Assembly: GCF_018446385.1 (NCBI RefSeq)
Contig: NC_056002.1
Coordinates: 30,924,636 to 30,988,635 of the forward strand
Direction: 5' to 3'
Length of the DNA: 64,000 nt
Source of the DNA: Zingiber officinale
Taxonomy: Eukaryota > Streptophyta > Magnoliopsida > Zingiberales > Zingiberaceae
The position numbers and the translations under genes were made by a program. A model generated the notes under the pieces. It worked only from the letters and a program-made list of their open reading frames with translations. It made no database searches and was not told where the DNA came from. Within the stretch, counting starts at the first letter, position 1; every line of letters begins with the position of its first letter. Positions 38,346 through 49,964 of this stretch are shown here, piece by piece.

Positions 38346-38702
38346 AAGGCAATGATACTCATTCTTACCCTTTTTTTTATCGTATTTTCTATTAACTTTA
38401 CAGATTGTGATAGAGATGGCTATGGCCAACCATGTCCTAAGGAAGAGGTTGAGCTTTTGGATTTCATTTCGTATGAAATCCTTTATGGGTTGAAGTTGTC
38501 GATATATGTTATCCCTCTAACATGACATATGAATAAGTTGTAATTTCAACCAGTTTGAATCAGCTACATGGATGTACTGCATCATATTATCGATATAAGA
38601 TCTGAATCATCAAAGGCTATTCTCCATTTTATACCGAGAATTGTAGTAGCTTTCGGAACTCAACCTAATGCAACTAATGTTTCCTCTTCGCTGTCCCTAA
38701 AT
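38346..38702. other. Convergent 3' intergenic spacer
   Basis: A spacer of 357 bp between the stop codons of two converging genes must hold both 3' UTRs. Transcripts could overlap here. No other feature was seen. Confidence 0.5.
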
Positions 38703-39421
38703 CTAGTTCTTCCTGCCGTGGCTCTTCTTATTGTTACTTAGAATTCTCAAGCTCTGCTTCAAGATATCGATCTCTCGGTCTCGTTTTGATGCCTCCTGTT
38801 CCATTGTCTTGACGTGCGACTTCAAGGTTTCCATTGTGTCTTCCTTTGTCTTCAGCTCCTTTCGGAGTCGCCCGATCATGCCTTGTTCTGATCCAAAGTA
38901 AAATCTCTCCCCTACGAGGCAGTGACGATAGTAAGTTTCATTGCGGTCCATTAGCAACGAAAAAAAATAGCCTTGGCGCAAGGATATAAGTTTTCAAATT
39001 ATAGGGGGATGAATGAAAATTTCAAAAGTTCGAGGGGCGAATCGAAATTTTGTTAGTTTAATTCGTCACCTTGTGGGGTCCGTTGGATGAGCTCGTCGAG
39101 CTCCGTCTTGATGGCGACGTAGAGCTGCTTCCACTTCCCCGCCACCTCTTCCGGCCGCGCCGCCGCCGCTTTTTCCTTCTCCCCCTCTTCTCCGCCGCTC
39201 TCCGTGGCCTTCTTCTCCTCCGCCTCCTGCAACCGCCTCCGCAGCCGCGCGGCCTCATCGTCTCGCTCCCGCCGCTCCGCCTCCCACGCCTCCTCCCTCG
39301 CCGCCGCCGCCGTGCGCGCCTCCCGCAGCTCCTCCTCACTCGCCGCCACCTTCGCGCGCAGCAGATCCCGCTCGCCCTCCCGCCGCCGCCGGTCTGACTC
39401 GACACTGAGCACACTTCCCAT
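38703..39421 (-). CDS. Small coiled-coil protein of unknown function
   Basis: Two exons, 39070-39421 and 38703-38911, encode 186 aa. The start is ATG at 39421 (MGSVLSVES). The sequence is rich in E, R, A and K with heptad-like spacing (LLRAKVAASEEELREARTAA), predicting long coiled coils. A WKQLYVAIKTELDELI segment sits at the exon junction, and the C-terminus has REIDILKQSLRILSNN followed by a basic tail. I recall similar unnamed plant proteins but no function. An in-frame extension upstream to 39586 contains an ER-repeat coded by a CT microsatellite and is more likely 5' UTR. A role as a structural or adaptor protein is inference only. Confidence 0.65.
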
Positions 39422-39495
39422 GGCCTGATGGCCTCTCTCCCGCCGCTCGGCCTCCCACGCCTCCTCCCTCAGCTCCTCCTCCTCGCCACCGTGTA

Positions 39496-39497
<2 letters not shown>

Positions 39498-39537
<40 letters not shown>
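39498..39537. repeat. (CT)n microsatellite
   Basis: About 19 uninterrupted CT units lie 80-115 bp upstream of the coiled-coil ATG. On the gene strand this is a (GA)n tract, a common 5' UTR/core-promoter element in plants. Confidence 0.95.
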
Positions 39538-39539
<2 letters not shown>

Positions 39540-39589
39540 CACGACAAGGAAGAAGGAACAGAGAAGAGACGAATCACAACGTGCATGAG

Positions 39590-41438
39590 ACGTCTCCCTC
39601 CAACGCCCTGTTATCATCCTTAAAGTGATCAATTTAGGGGGGAAAAAAAACAACTCTCTCAGCCAATATGACGGTCAAAAATTGATGTGATAATTTACCT
39701 CTTCCCATATAATTTAAAAATTATAAGGGACATTAAGATGATATAATCATTTTTATACTCCAATTAAAGCGATCAATTTAGGAATGATAAATTTAAGAAT
39801 ACTAGCCGGATAAATTATAGTTAGATTTTTATAAATTTTCTATTTAAGTTAAAAGAAATCCCTATAGACAAATGACTAGACCAATCATAAACAAACGACT
39901 AAACATGAGTTAACTGCATGCATATATCGCGTAAAATAGATACACATAATAAACTCTACCTAACTAGTATAATCACTTATGGTAAGAGGGACTAGTTCTC
40001 TTTAGGGTTTGACTAAGGATGATTAGAGTGTAACATACCGAATGAATATGTATAATAATATCTCAACATAGTTAAAATTGATCGAGTTTGAAATTATTAA
40101 AAATACTTATTTTCAAAGATATAAACTAAGAAAAGTAATGTAAGCCAAAAGAGGGGGCTCAAGCTTGTCCTCTTTAGGGTTTTGGTATTTCCCTTTGGAT
40201 GTCTTCTTAGGATTCCTACAGTGATGGGGACTCAAGCTTGTCCTATCATTTAAGGGCCAACCATCATTGAAAGACCTAGCAAGAGAACTCCAACATAATT
40301 GGATCATGAAATTGTAATGACTTTCGAAGAATTAGGCCATCATTCTTCAAACAGAGTCAATTCGAAACTTGGTTTCAGTATGAGAGATTCGAATGATCCA
40401 ATTCGATCCGATAAGAGAAGCCTTCGACCTAAGATATGTAACCTTCTAGGGTTTCATCATGTTTTCACCAAAGCAAATTTTATATGAAGCTTGTTTGGCA
40501 TTTAGTTCATGTTTTTGTTTTGTTTTCTTATTTGCAATGGAGGTTGCACGCGTTTGTCTTTGTTAGTGACCAATAAGTGTTATATTTCAATGTATCGTAT
40601 TCATACCCCATAAGTAATACTAAACATATATTGTAAAAAGTGATAGATACTACACTAGATTAAAGATAATTACATATTTTTAGATTTGTCAATGATTTTT
40701 GGAATATATATTTCAATTCTCTCAATAATGATTGTATAGATCTAAAGGACAATTGTGACAATAATCATGGCCAATATATGCCAATTGAAATAATTAAACA
40801 ATGGAAATTAAATGCAGGGGGGAATATTGTACAATGAAATGATTACTAGTAGGAATAATTGTTTTTTTAAAAAAAAAATGAGTAATTTATCATTTACTAT
40901 CCTAAAGTTTCATTTTAGTCTCAAAGTAATTTATCATTCAAGGTGTGTTTACTCGACTAGAATCACATCCAATCGGCTTCACTGAAAGCCACTGACAATC
41001 AAGTGGATATTGTTAGATTTAGTTTTTAACGAATGATCGATGAACACTGACTAAGTAACTTGATCTATAACACTAACAAGATACCAAAAACACTTCCATA
41101 ACTGAAACTTATAACATCTTGTTGTAGAAAAGAAGAGTTAAGAAGAGATTAAAAGATCAACAAAAGGTTGTAGCCTTGTTATGTCACCTGAAGCATACTG
41201 ATGAAGTCGCTTCGTCCTCCGGTCGGTAGATACGGCACTCGGCTGCAAGACGCTCATCTGAAATGCGTTGCTTTCATACGATTTTCTGCCATTGGTAGCA
41301 AAGGATTTTTTCAAAGACTCCAATCTGAGAATCACAGATCCAGTTCCATACTGTTACATCAGAAAAACAAAGGAAACAATGAGATTATTGCGAATCCAAA
41401 CATGAGATGATCAATAAAAATATCGAGCGTCCAATTGA
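39590..41438. other. Intergenic DNA without recognised genes
   Basis: AT-rich sequence. A 65-codon minus-strand frame near 41138-41335 has no recognisable motif and no adjoining exons, and is not supported as a gene. Confidence 0.6.
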
Positions 41439-41901
41439 GGTGTTCGAGCATCTCCAGTGTGAAGGAGCTCCCCTGGTGACGTGGCATGAGAGACGGCCCT
41501 CCCTCTCATAGGTCAGTCCCTAACGACGGAGTGGTTCTGCGTTTGCAGAGCCAATCCGTCGTCAGTTATTTTTTTAATTAAATTTATTTTTAATATTTTT
41601 ATTGAAAAAACACATACAATACGTTAAAGAAGATGAGAGGGATGTTAAACAACAGCTAATTTATTAGTCGTTGTCAACGTTCAAATTTTCTTTTTAATTA
41701 AAAAAAATCTATAAATACTGGACTTCTTTTTTTTTCATTCATCTCTTCCTTCTCGATTTCTTTCATCCTTTTATTCTCTATTTATATTCAAGATAAATGA
41801 AAATTTCAATACTTCTTTCACAAATCTTTTGAATTCTTCAAATACAGAAGAAAATATATTTTCTCAAAATACTCGCATTCCTCCAAACCATGATGTCCAA
41901 T

Positions 41902-43450
41902 TGTTGGTGCAATTTGCACTAACGGTGTAACTGAAGTTTTGATGAATAACAAATGAGTTAAGTTAGGTATTATCGTAATCTAATCTTATTATCGAGTGTG
42001 CAGGGTTGACCAAACCCTAGTTAAGATGTTTGATTCTTGATTGGTTGAAGATCGGATGTGTGATTCCGACAAGTTAGGATGTTCGATTTCCGACAGGCTG
42101 AAATTCATATGTGGGATTTTGGCAAGGGTCGGGATGTGCAATTCTCGATTGGAGAAGACCAGATATGTGATTCCCCATTGGAGAAGACCGGATGTGTGAT
42201 TCCGGTAGGTCGGGATGTTTGATTCCCAAAGTCCGGATGTTTGATTCCGAAAAGTATCTTTACACCTGGCAAGTAAAGGTAAGTCACTGGAGAAAAATAA
42301 CTAAGTGAGGATGTGTTCCCGTTCGAAGAGACAGTAGACGTCGGCCCAATTTAGGTATATTTCGAAAACTAAATTGAGACCTTGACTCGATCCTGATCTC
42401 AGGGAGACAAGATCCAATTATTACTCATTATTATTATTGTGCTAATACTTGTCGTGCAGGTTATTAGACTAACATTTTTTGCAGGGCAAAAGAAGCACAA
42501 AAGGCCTCGGGTGAACATTGTCTGAGACGCCTTCAAACATTGGAAGACACCTTCACACTGTTCATGGAAGGCGCCTTCGGTGTTGTGCAAGGCGCCTTCC
42601 GTAGGATAAAATTCATACCTCATCGCAGATAAGAAGCGAGTGGTTCGGAATCAAATTTCTAACATTGGAGGCGCCTTTAAGACTATGGAGGGTGCCTTCC
42701 ATGCTCAATAAAAGGATGTTTCTCCCAAGGCTTCTTCATTAACTTCCATACGAGCTTCTACGCGTCCAATTGAGTTTCTGACTGCTTTGGCCTATTGCTG
42801 CTGTCTTGCCGTGACTCTACTACGTCCGACTGCCGCTAAGAAGCTACCCAAACACAGAGCTCGAGCCTACTGACTACAAAGAAGTGTTTGGTAAAAAGCT
42901 AATTTCTGTACTTACTTTTCTATAAACGGGAAGTGTAGCGTATTATATTTCTCCGACCTTCTTTGTATTCGATTACTCTTCTGGCGAGATTCTATGCGTC
43001 CAATTGAGTTTTTGACTACTCCGGCTTGCTGCTGCTGCCTTGCCGTGACTACGTCCGACTACCGCTAAGAAACCGCCCAAACATAGAGCTCGAGCCAACT
43101 GACTACAAAGAAGTGTTTGGTAAAAAGCTAATTTTTGTACTTACTTTTCTACAAACGGGAAGTGTAGCGTATTACACTTCTTCGACCTTCTTTATATTCG
43201 ATTACTCTTCTAGCGGTTCCGGAAGAGAATTTAGTGGATTACTAGTCAATAGGTCCGCAGGACTTGGGTCTTGGAGTAGAAATAGTCGAAAGCTCCGAAC
43301 CAAGTAAAAATCGAATCGTGTTTTTTTTGTTTGTTTATTTCGCTTTCTTACTTAATTTTTCGCTACACACTTTGTTATTCAAAACTGAAAAAGTCAGTTT
43401 TCTAAAAACACGTGATTCACCCCTCCTCTCACGTGCGTCTCGATCCAAGA
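41902..43450 (+). mobile_element. Solo LTR (1549 bp) in the Myb-like pseudogene
   Basis: This starts TGTTGGTGCAATTTGCAC and ends CTCGATCCAAGA, flanked by perfect 5-bp copies of CCAAT (41897-41901 and 43451-43455). The Myb-like reading frame on the left continues on the right, confirming the borders. The terminal CA has apparently mutated to GA. Inside are repeated GGATGTGTGATTCCG units (about 42050-42255), palindromic AAGGCGCCTT motifs (42567-42598 and nearby) and a tandem duplication. No internal retroviral domain or second LTR was seen. Confidence 0.85.
42752..43215. repeat. Tandem duplication (2 x about 230 bp) in solo LTR
   Basis: The stretch from TTCTACGCGTCCAATTGAG to CGATTACTCTTCTGGCG recurs from about 42990 (TTCTATGCGTCCAATTGAG) to 43215. 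By eye the copies are about 90% identical. Confidence 0.85.
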
Positions 43451-44695
43451 CCAATATCCTCAATTTTTATCTTACATGCATTACCGTCTAAATTTTTAAA
43501 ATATTTCCACAAGATCTTCTAAATCTCCCAAATTTCTAAAGTTCTCAAAATTTTTCGTTCCCCCTTTAGAATAGCACGCCCCAGCTTCATTTGGTATGTA
43601 TTCACTCCAAGATTGGTTAGTCATGAGCAACCAATTTGGGATGTCTTCTCTACCTTTCATATTTTCACCTCCTCAACCCTCAGTCATGTTTTCAAATGAC
43701 GCAAGAAGGGCTATTATCAACCCATCTATCAATGACAAAGAACCTCTAACGTCATCGTCTGTTCCAACATCTTAGTGGCCACCACACTCATCACAAGAAG
43801 AGTGTGAAGTTGAACCGGAAAAAGATGATTCGAAACAAAGATTTTGATCTCTTGATGAAGACATGTCCTTGCGAAGTCATGAGCAACTATCAGCATCGAT
43901 GCAATCATTGATAATGACCAGAAGAATCGAGCTTTTTGGAAATGTATAACTGATTACTACAACAAACATCGGCCTATTGGAACTATGAAGAGAAGCTATC
44001 AGGTGCTAAAATCATATTACTACAAGTTTGCGCCGATAGTAAAATAAATTTTCTACAACTTATAATAATTTATATACTCATCATCAAAGTAGATGGAGTG
44101 ACAAGAATGTGTTGGAGAACGCACTGAATATGTGGAAAGTCAACAATAAAAACAAGGATTTCAAATATATGCATGTGTGGAGGATTCTCAGAGAGTATGA
44201 GAAACATGTTCCACAATCAGTTTCTCATTTCTCTAACAAGAAGGTAAGGACATCCGAATCAGGGGGGAACACTTCAGCATCAAATCCAAATCCAAATACG
44301 AGTGTTGGTGTGGATGACTCTGAATCCCATATTCGTCTAATAGGGCAAAAGACGGTGTAGAGAAGGACAAATCCAAAGTCAGATAGTGTGACACAATGGA
44401 ACAAATCCCCGACAATGAACGACAAGATATTAAAAAATATCAAATGAAAAAATGACTTTGCGAAAAGTTGAAATCTTTCATAAGGATTATGAAATTCTTA
44501 TGAAGCATACTAGTGAGATGACACCAGGACAACTTCGGATACATGAGAAAATAGTTGAAAAAATTAAATAGAGACATGCCCTGGAGTAAATGTGTTTAAG
44601 TTTATTTTTTATATGTTATTATAATTTTGTCTTTTTATTTGATGTACAGTAATATTTATGTATTTTTTTAATTATTAATATTATTCAGGATGTTA

Positions 44696-45703
44696 GCAAG
44701 GGGAGGTCGTGGCTGACTAGAAGGGGGGTTGAATAGGCGGTCCCCCAAATCGATTGCTTCCTACGATGTTAGCATAGCGGAATACAAACAAAAACAAATA
44801 GAAAGCTAATCTAAAGACAATAAGGAAATGCAAACCAATACACGTCCGTTTAACGTGGTTCGGAGATAAAGCTCATACTTCACGGTTGTCCGTAAAGTGG
44901 ACGATCCCAATCCGTCGGTGGATGACTCCCCAGCAAACTCCGGCTAGCTCACATAGCTCCTTGTGGGTGAAGAAAGCTTACCACAACTCTCACAAGAACT
45001 CTTGAGAAGCTAGAGCACTAGTATACTACTAATAGGGGTTAACTATATTTATTTCGTCAACCTCAACCAAGCTCCCAAGGCTTGGTTATATAGGCCGTGA
45101 GTTGGAAAACTCTACCTACCAATCGACTGGTGAAAGTGTCAATCAATTGTCCTCTGTGGAGATTCCACCGTTACAACCCAACGGCTCGATACCAGTCGGC
45201 TGGTAAAAATACCAGTCGACTGCTCCATATTGGCCGAGCGAACAGAAGCATTCTGTTCGCTCCCAGTCGATTGCTCAGTCGACTACAACAATCGACTGAT
45301 GAAACCCCAGTCGACTGGTACCCGAGTACAATCTCTCAACACTTGGACCCTCACCCTTATGACTCACTTGACTCTTCGTTGCAGCTTTGACCTCTTGCCT
45401 TCAAGCCTACTTCCTTTGGCTCTCGTCCCTTGGATGCACCCAAGCCCGGGGCTCGCCCCAATGTCATCCTTCACGTATGCCTCGAAGTCGCTTCCCTCGG
45501 CCCTTGTCCTTGCTGCCTTGTCCACGGTCCCTTGGATGCTCCATCCTTCACCAGACCAGAAGCCATCAACCTGAGTCATATGTGTATCCTGCAAACCTGC
45601 ACAACTCAAATACACATATCAAATACAAGGGTGAACCTAACTTAAACCCTTTGCCCAAACACCAAAACACATGGTCGCACGGACCATTGGCATTTCTCCA
45701 ACA
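44696..45703 (-). repeat. 3' LTR of gag-only element
   Basis: It aligns along its length with 48468-49476. Its outer terminus reads GCAAGGGG where the other LTR has TGTAGGGG, so the last bases are altered and overlap the flanking duplicate. It holds many CCAGTCGACTGG-type palindromes (45119-45320). Confidence 0.85.
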
Positions 45704-45777
45704 ATTTTCTCTTTTTTGACGTTTGACAATATGTTAAAGTTAGGGAAAACAAATAGCAAATAAATATGTTAAAAACA

Positions 45778-45915
45778 ATGGACTTACGTTGTCAAGGCTA
45801 CACACTTGGACTTACACCGTCGAATGGACTTACGTTGCCAAGATTACACACTTGGAATTACACTGCCGAATGGACTTACGTTGTCAAGACTACACACTTG
45901 GACTTACACCGCTGA
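45778..45915. repeat. 46-bp tandem repeat, 3 copies
   Basis: Three consecutive units start ATGGACTTACGTTG and contain CTACACACTTGG or a close variant. They lie just inside the 3' LTR in the non-coding interior. Confidence 0.9.
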
Positions 45916-46937
45916 AACAAAAACAATACAACATGCATTAGAACCTATCCCAAGGCTCCCTCTACAACTATGCTCCCCATTGAGCTAGGAATTTTATCAC
46001 AGGGCTATTTAAGAACCTATCATAAGACTCCCCCTACGCAAAGACACTAAGATTTTTCCAACTAAACCTTACTTCTCCCCCTTTGCCTAACATCCAAAAA
46101 GCTTTCTAACAATATCCCAATTATTAAAAACTTATCATCCAACTGACCCTAAACTCGTGTATTTATCCCCCTAGGATCTCATACACATATACAAGCTAAC
46201 CCGGTCAGAATCTAATGCTGAAAACAGTTTTATGCTGGTCTCAGTCGACTGACAGAAGTACCAGTCGACTGACCTTATCGAAATCAACCCACAAAATCAT
46301 GTTGTGTTCGATAAACACTGTTACCAATCGACTGCCAATTGTACTAGTCGATTGGCACCCAAGTTACAACCTATCAACATTCTGAACCCAATTTCAGAAA
46401 TGCGCCAATAATTCCACAGAGCTCCAAAAATCCCTAAATTTTATGGAGAGGTCTGTTTTACCCGTGTCTACTTGGGAAAAATACATTACAAAATGTATCT
46501 ATCACCAATCCCAAGATTGATACAAAATTCAAAACTAGCTAAATTGTTCAATTGAACCTTGATATAAAGTCTTAGTCTTGGCTCCCTCTTGATGTATTTA
46601 CTCATACTAACCCACAATGCATCCCTAGCATTGGTTTATATGACATCTATACATCCAAAATCAATTATCATGCAATATGCCCCCTAATGTCATATTCCTA
46701 AATATGAAACACAATCCATGTGTGCCAATTCCCTAGGCTTGAGACTCAAGTCAGTCTCCAAACCATTTGGCACACTCCATGACTCCTCTAGACTCCCAAG
46801 TAGTACCCACCTGAGATCCATTTGCCATGGGTCCCAACTTGACTCTCAGAGCTCCCCTTAGAGCTCTTAACCTTAGCCACCTCCCTAGGTGACTCATCCA
46901 CAATTGCTAGGCCACATCGGTGCACCTCCGGTGACAC

Positions 46938-48402
46938 TTAGCCTATAAACCTAACCTTTTTAACCTTGGACACCTTGTCTTTGGTTAATTTTTTCTTACT
47001 ATTAAATGACTTTCCCTTGCAATTTATTGGCTTCTTCTTACTATAGTCATATGCAACCTTAGGACAAGACTTTCCCTTAGCCTTGGAGACATTAGATCGA
47101 TATCTTACACCCGATCTATCATTGTTGGGTCTTTGACTACCCAACACTATACTTAACCCTTTAAATCCAACATTGAATCTATCTAGGGTTTTCTCCAATT
47201 GATCAAACTTTGCCTTCAAAGTTTGATTTTCCCTTTCTAGGTCCCTAACTCTAGAGTTGATTTGTCCACCTTGGACATTCATAGACCCACCCCTTCTAGG
47301 CATGTGTCTCCCCTTCTTGGGATTAATGCCTTGATTCTTCTTAGGTCTACCATTTCTAGATTTATCATGAATGATTCTCCTAGGGTTATGATCTACAATA
47401 CCCTATTCCTATCATGATATTTAAATCCAAAATTTTTTATTTATACATAATGATAATCATTATTTTTCCTATCATGCATGGAGGAATTTAAATTTGACTT
47501 CAAATTTAAATTAGGGTTTACCTTACCCTTTACCTTTGGAGCTCCCCCTTGATATGAGCCTCCATTCTTCCTCCACTTCTTTTCCCACATCTTCATATGT
47601 GCTAACTTCTTGAGCTCTCCCCTCTTGGGATATTTGGTGTGGTAGTAGCTCATCTCACCACATGTGAAGCATCTAATGTGCTTCTTCTCCTTCTTTTTCC
47701 TACACCCCAAATTAGTATCTAAAATAATTTGAGTGGGTTTAGGTTTTGCCTTCTTGAGCAAAGAATATCTACTCTTGTAATGTCCCTTCTCATTGCAACC
47801 GAAACAAATTATGTTGTTTTTTGATTTCACTTCAATGGAGACGCTCACTAGGTTAACCTCTAAGACTTCCTCTTCTTCTTTACTTGTCTTGGATTCTTCT
47901 TCAACCTTTGAGGATGTTGATGATAGTTCCCCATCCTCCTTCTCCTCGGATGTGGCCGAATTCACTTCCTCTTCCTCTTTTGATGTTGAATTGGTCTCCA
48001 CATCCGATTGGTCCTTCTCCTCTTGGACCACTTCATCACTTTCTTCTAATCTTTTCTCCTCTTGTGTAGGTATGAGTTCTTTCCCTAGAACTTTCTTCAC
48101 CTTGCTCCACAACTCGTGAGTATTCTTGTATTCATCTACACGACTTATCACGTTAGAAGGCAAAATTTCAATCAACATTGGTATTACTTTTGAATTTGCC
48201 TCCGATCGTGTGGTTTGCTCCTCCGTCTAATACCGTGGTCGGAGCTTCTTCCCTTTCTTGTCTTTCGGGACTTCAAATGGTTCCTCGACGACCATCATCG
48301 TGTCCCAATCTGTTTCAAAGAAGTTCTTCATTTTCACCATCCAAAAGATGATGTCCCATAACCTCCCTCCTTCGAACTTCGACGGTTCTATAAAGTCGGT
48401 CA
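46938..48402 (-). pseudogene. Gag-like ORF of the LTR element (broken)
   Basis: The frame begins near 48402 (MTDFIEPSKFEGG) with a stop before the long open part at 47441-48178 (245 codons). That part has an acidic low-complexity stretch and two zinc-knuckle-like CxxC segments (CFGCNEKGHYK and CFTCGEMSYYH) whose later metal ligands are missing or replaced. A second part at 46938-47303 has a coiled-coil segment (RVRDLERENQTLKAKFDQLE) and a lysine-rich tail. In order it resembles plant Copia gag. Stops and lost ligands suggest it is dead. Confidence 0.65.
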
Positions 48403-48467
48403 TCTTCTTACGCGTTGCTCTTCTCGGCGGTTAGTCGGTTGAAGTGTGTCCTCGCTCTGATACCACT

Positions 48468-49476
48468 TGTAGGGGAGGTCGTGGCCGGCTAGAAGGCAGG
48501 TTGAATAGGCAATCTCCCAAATCGATTGCTTCCTACGATGTTAGCACAACGGAATACAAACAAAAACAAATAGAAAACTAATCTAAAGACAATAAGGAAA
48601 TGCAAACCAATGCACGCCTGTTTAACGTGGTTCGGAGATAAAGCTCCTACTCCACGGTTGCCCGTAAGGTGAACGATCCCGATCCGTCGGTGGATGACTC
48701 CCTGGCAAACTCCGACTAGCTCACGTAGCTCCTTGTGGGTGGAGAAACCTCACCATAACTCTCACAAGAACTCTTGAGAAGCTAGGGCACTTGTAGACTA
48801 CTAATAGGGGTTAACCATCTTTATTTCGTCAACCTCAACCAAGCTCCTAAGGCTTGGTTATATAGGTCATGAGTTGGAAAACCCCACTTACCAGTCAACT
48901 GGTGAAAGTGCCAGTCGACTGTCCTCTGTGGAGATTCCACCGTTACAACCCAACGACTCGATACCAGTCGGCCGGTAAAAATACAAGTCGACTGCTCCAC
49001 ATTGGCCGAGCGAACAGAAGCATTCTGTTCGTTCTCAGTTGATTGCTCAGTCGACTACACCTGTCGATTGATGAAACAACCAGTCGACTGGTACCCGAGT
49101 ACAATCTCTCAGCACTCGGATCCTCACCTTTACGACTCACTTGACTCTTCGTTGCAGCTTTGACCTTTTGCCTTCAACCCTACTTCCTTTGGCTCTCGTC
49201 CCTCGGATGCACCCAAGCCCACGGCTCACCTCAATGCCATCCTTTGCGTATACCTCGAAGTCGCTTCGCTCGGCTCTTGTCCTTGCTGTCTTGTCCACGA
49301 TCCCTCGGATGCTCTATCCTTCACCGGACCCGAAGCCATCAACCTAAGTCATATGTGTATCCTGCAGACCTGCACAACTCAAATACACATATCAAATACA
49401 AAGGTGAACATAACTTAAACTCTTTGCCCAAACACCAAAATACATAGTCGCACGGACCATTGAAATTACTCCAACA
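48468..49476 (-). repeat. 5' LTR of gag-only element
   Basis: It starts TGTAGGGGAGGTCG next to the primer-binding site and ends ACTCCAACA. It is the partner of 44696-45703, with the same palindromes at about 48891-49095. Confidence 0.85.
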
Positions 49477-49729
49477 ATATTTATATATTTTTTTAATTAT
49501 TAATGTTGTTCAGGGTGTTAGCAATTTATGGATTTAAATTTTATAAAAATTTAATTATATATAAGGTAAAATATGAAAGAGAGATAAAGAATATATATAA
49601 TGAAAAAATATGGGACCCACAAAGAAGTTGTTAAAAGATATTTTTTATAGTGGAGAGATATATAGGGGTTTTACTTTTGATGTTACGTTGACGTGGCATT
49701 GAAGGAGCTCCTTGAGGGTGTCCACGACC

Positions 49730-49964
49730 GAGTTTCAGTAATTGACACACAAGCACAAAAGGGTAGATGAAGAGTTCAAGTATCAAAGAAGAGAGGCTTG
49801 TGATCAATTTCCCTAACAATTTTAGTCAGAGATGGATGCTAGCAACATAAAAGTGAATTTGAGAGTGAAAGAAGATGACGATACTGCTAGAAATGCTAAA
49901 AAGTGAGACAAATAAAGAAGAGGTATAAATTCATCTGCATACCTTATAGAAATAACATTCACAT
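49730..49964. other. Spacer / 3' UTR of the plastid membrane protein gene
   Basis: A short AT-rich spacer between the end of the transposon nest and the stop codon of the next gene. No other feature was seen. Confidence 0.4.

Larger units (their letters stand above)
41795..44590 (+). pseudogene. Myb/SANT-like PIF/Harbinger ORF, disrupted
   Basis: The plus-strand translation follows the Myb-like accessory protein of PIF/Harbinger elements, often mislabelled in plant genomes as 'glutathione S-transferase T3-like'. Visible pieces include FGMYSLQDWLVMSN, then a broken tri-helix region, LENALNMWKVNNKN, KDFKYMHVWRIL and SGGNTSASNP. There are several in-frame stops and frameshifts, and the N-terminal part is separated from the rest by the solo LTR at 41902-43450. 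It is not functional. Confidence 0.7.
44696..49476 (-). mobile_element. Gag-only LTR retrotransposon with intact LTR pair
   Basis: Two direct LTRs of about 1.01 kb flank a 2.76-kb interior. The minus strand carries a primer-binding site identical to TGGTATCAGAGC at 48454-48465, two bases inside the right LTR, and a polypurine tract (the complement of ATTTTCTCTTTTTT) at 45704-45717. Coding content is only gag-like, with no protease, integrase or RT, so it is a non-autonomous element. It is bounded not by 5-bp duplications but by 49-bp imperfect repeats at 44651-44699 and 49476-49524. LTR divergence by eye over the first 250 bp is about 8%. Confidence 0.85.
41439..49729 (+). mobile_element. Decayed PIF/Harbinger-like DNA transposon, host of nested insertions
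   Basis: The left end (GGTGTTCGAGCATCTCC, then AAGGAGCTCC) resembles the reverse complement of the right end (GGTCGTGGACACCCTC, then AAGGAGCTCC); both are followed by a GACGTGGCA or GCCACGT block. Between them is a broken Myb/SANT-like ORF of the kind encoded by PIF/Harbinger elements. No transposase ORF was found, so it is non-autonomous or deleted. It carries a solo LTR and a complete gag-only LTR element. The ends are inferred and no target duplication was confirmed. Confidence 0.5.

Noticed and set aside
39071-39428. Arginine/leucine-rich frames on both strands over the coiled-coil exon
   Set aside because: GC-rich coding DNA of the coiled-coil gene gives open antisense and shifted frames; only the MGSV frame joins correctly to the next exon.
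41138-41335. 65-codon minus-strand frame in the 41-kb intergenic region
   Set aside because: No motif, no splice partners and no codon pattern to support a gene.
45097-45719. Several plus-strand frames of 70-114 codons, repeated near 49141-49447
   Set aside because: They fall wholly inside the paired LTRs and are non-coding repeats.
47793-48119. Plus-strand serine-rich 108-codon frame
   Set aside because: It is the antisense shadow of the acidic gag stretch on the minus strand.
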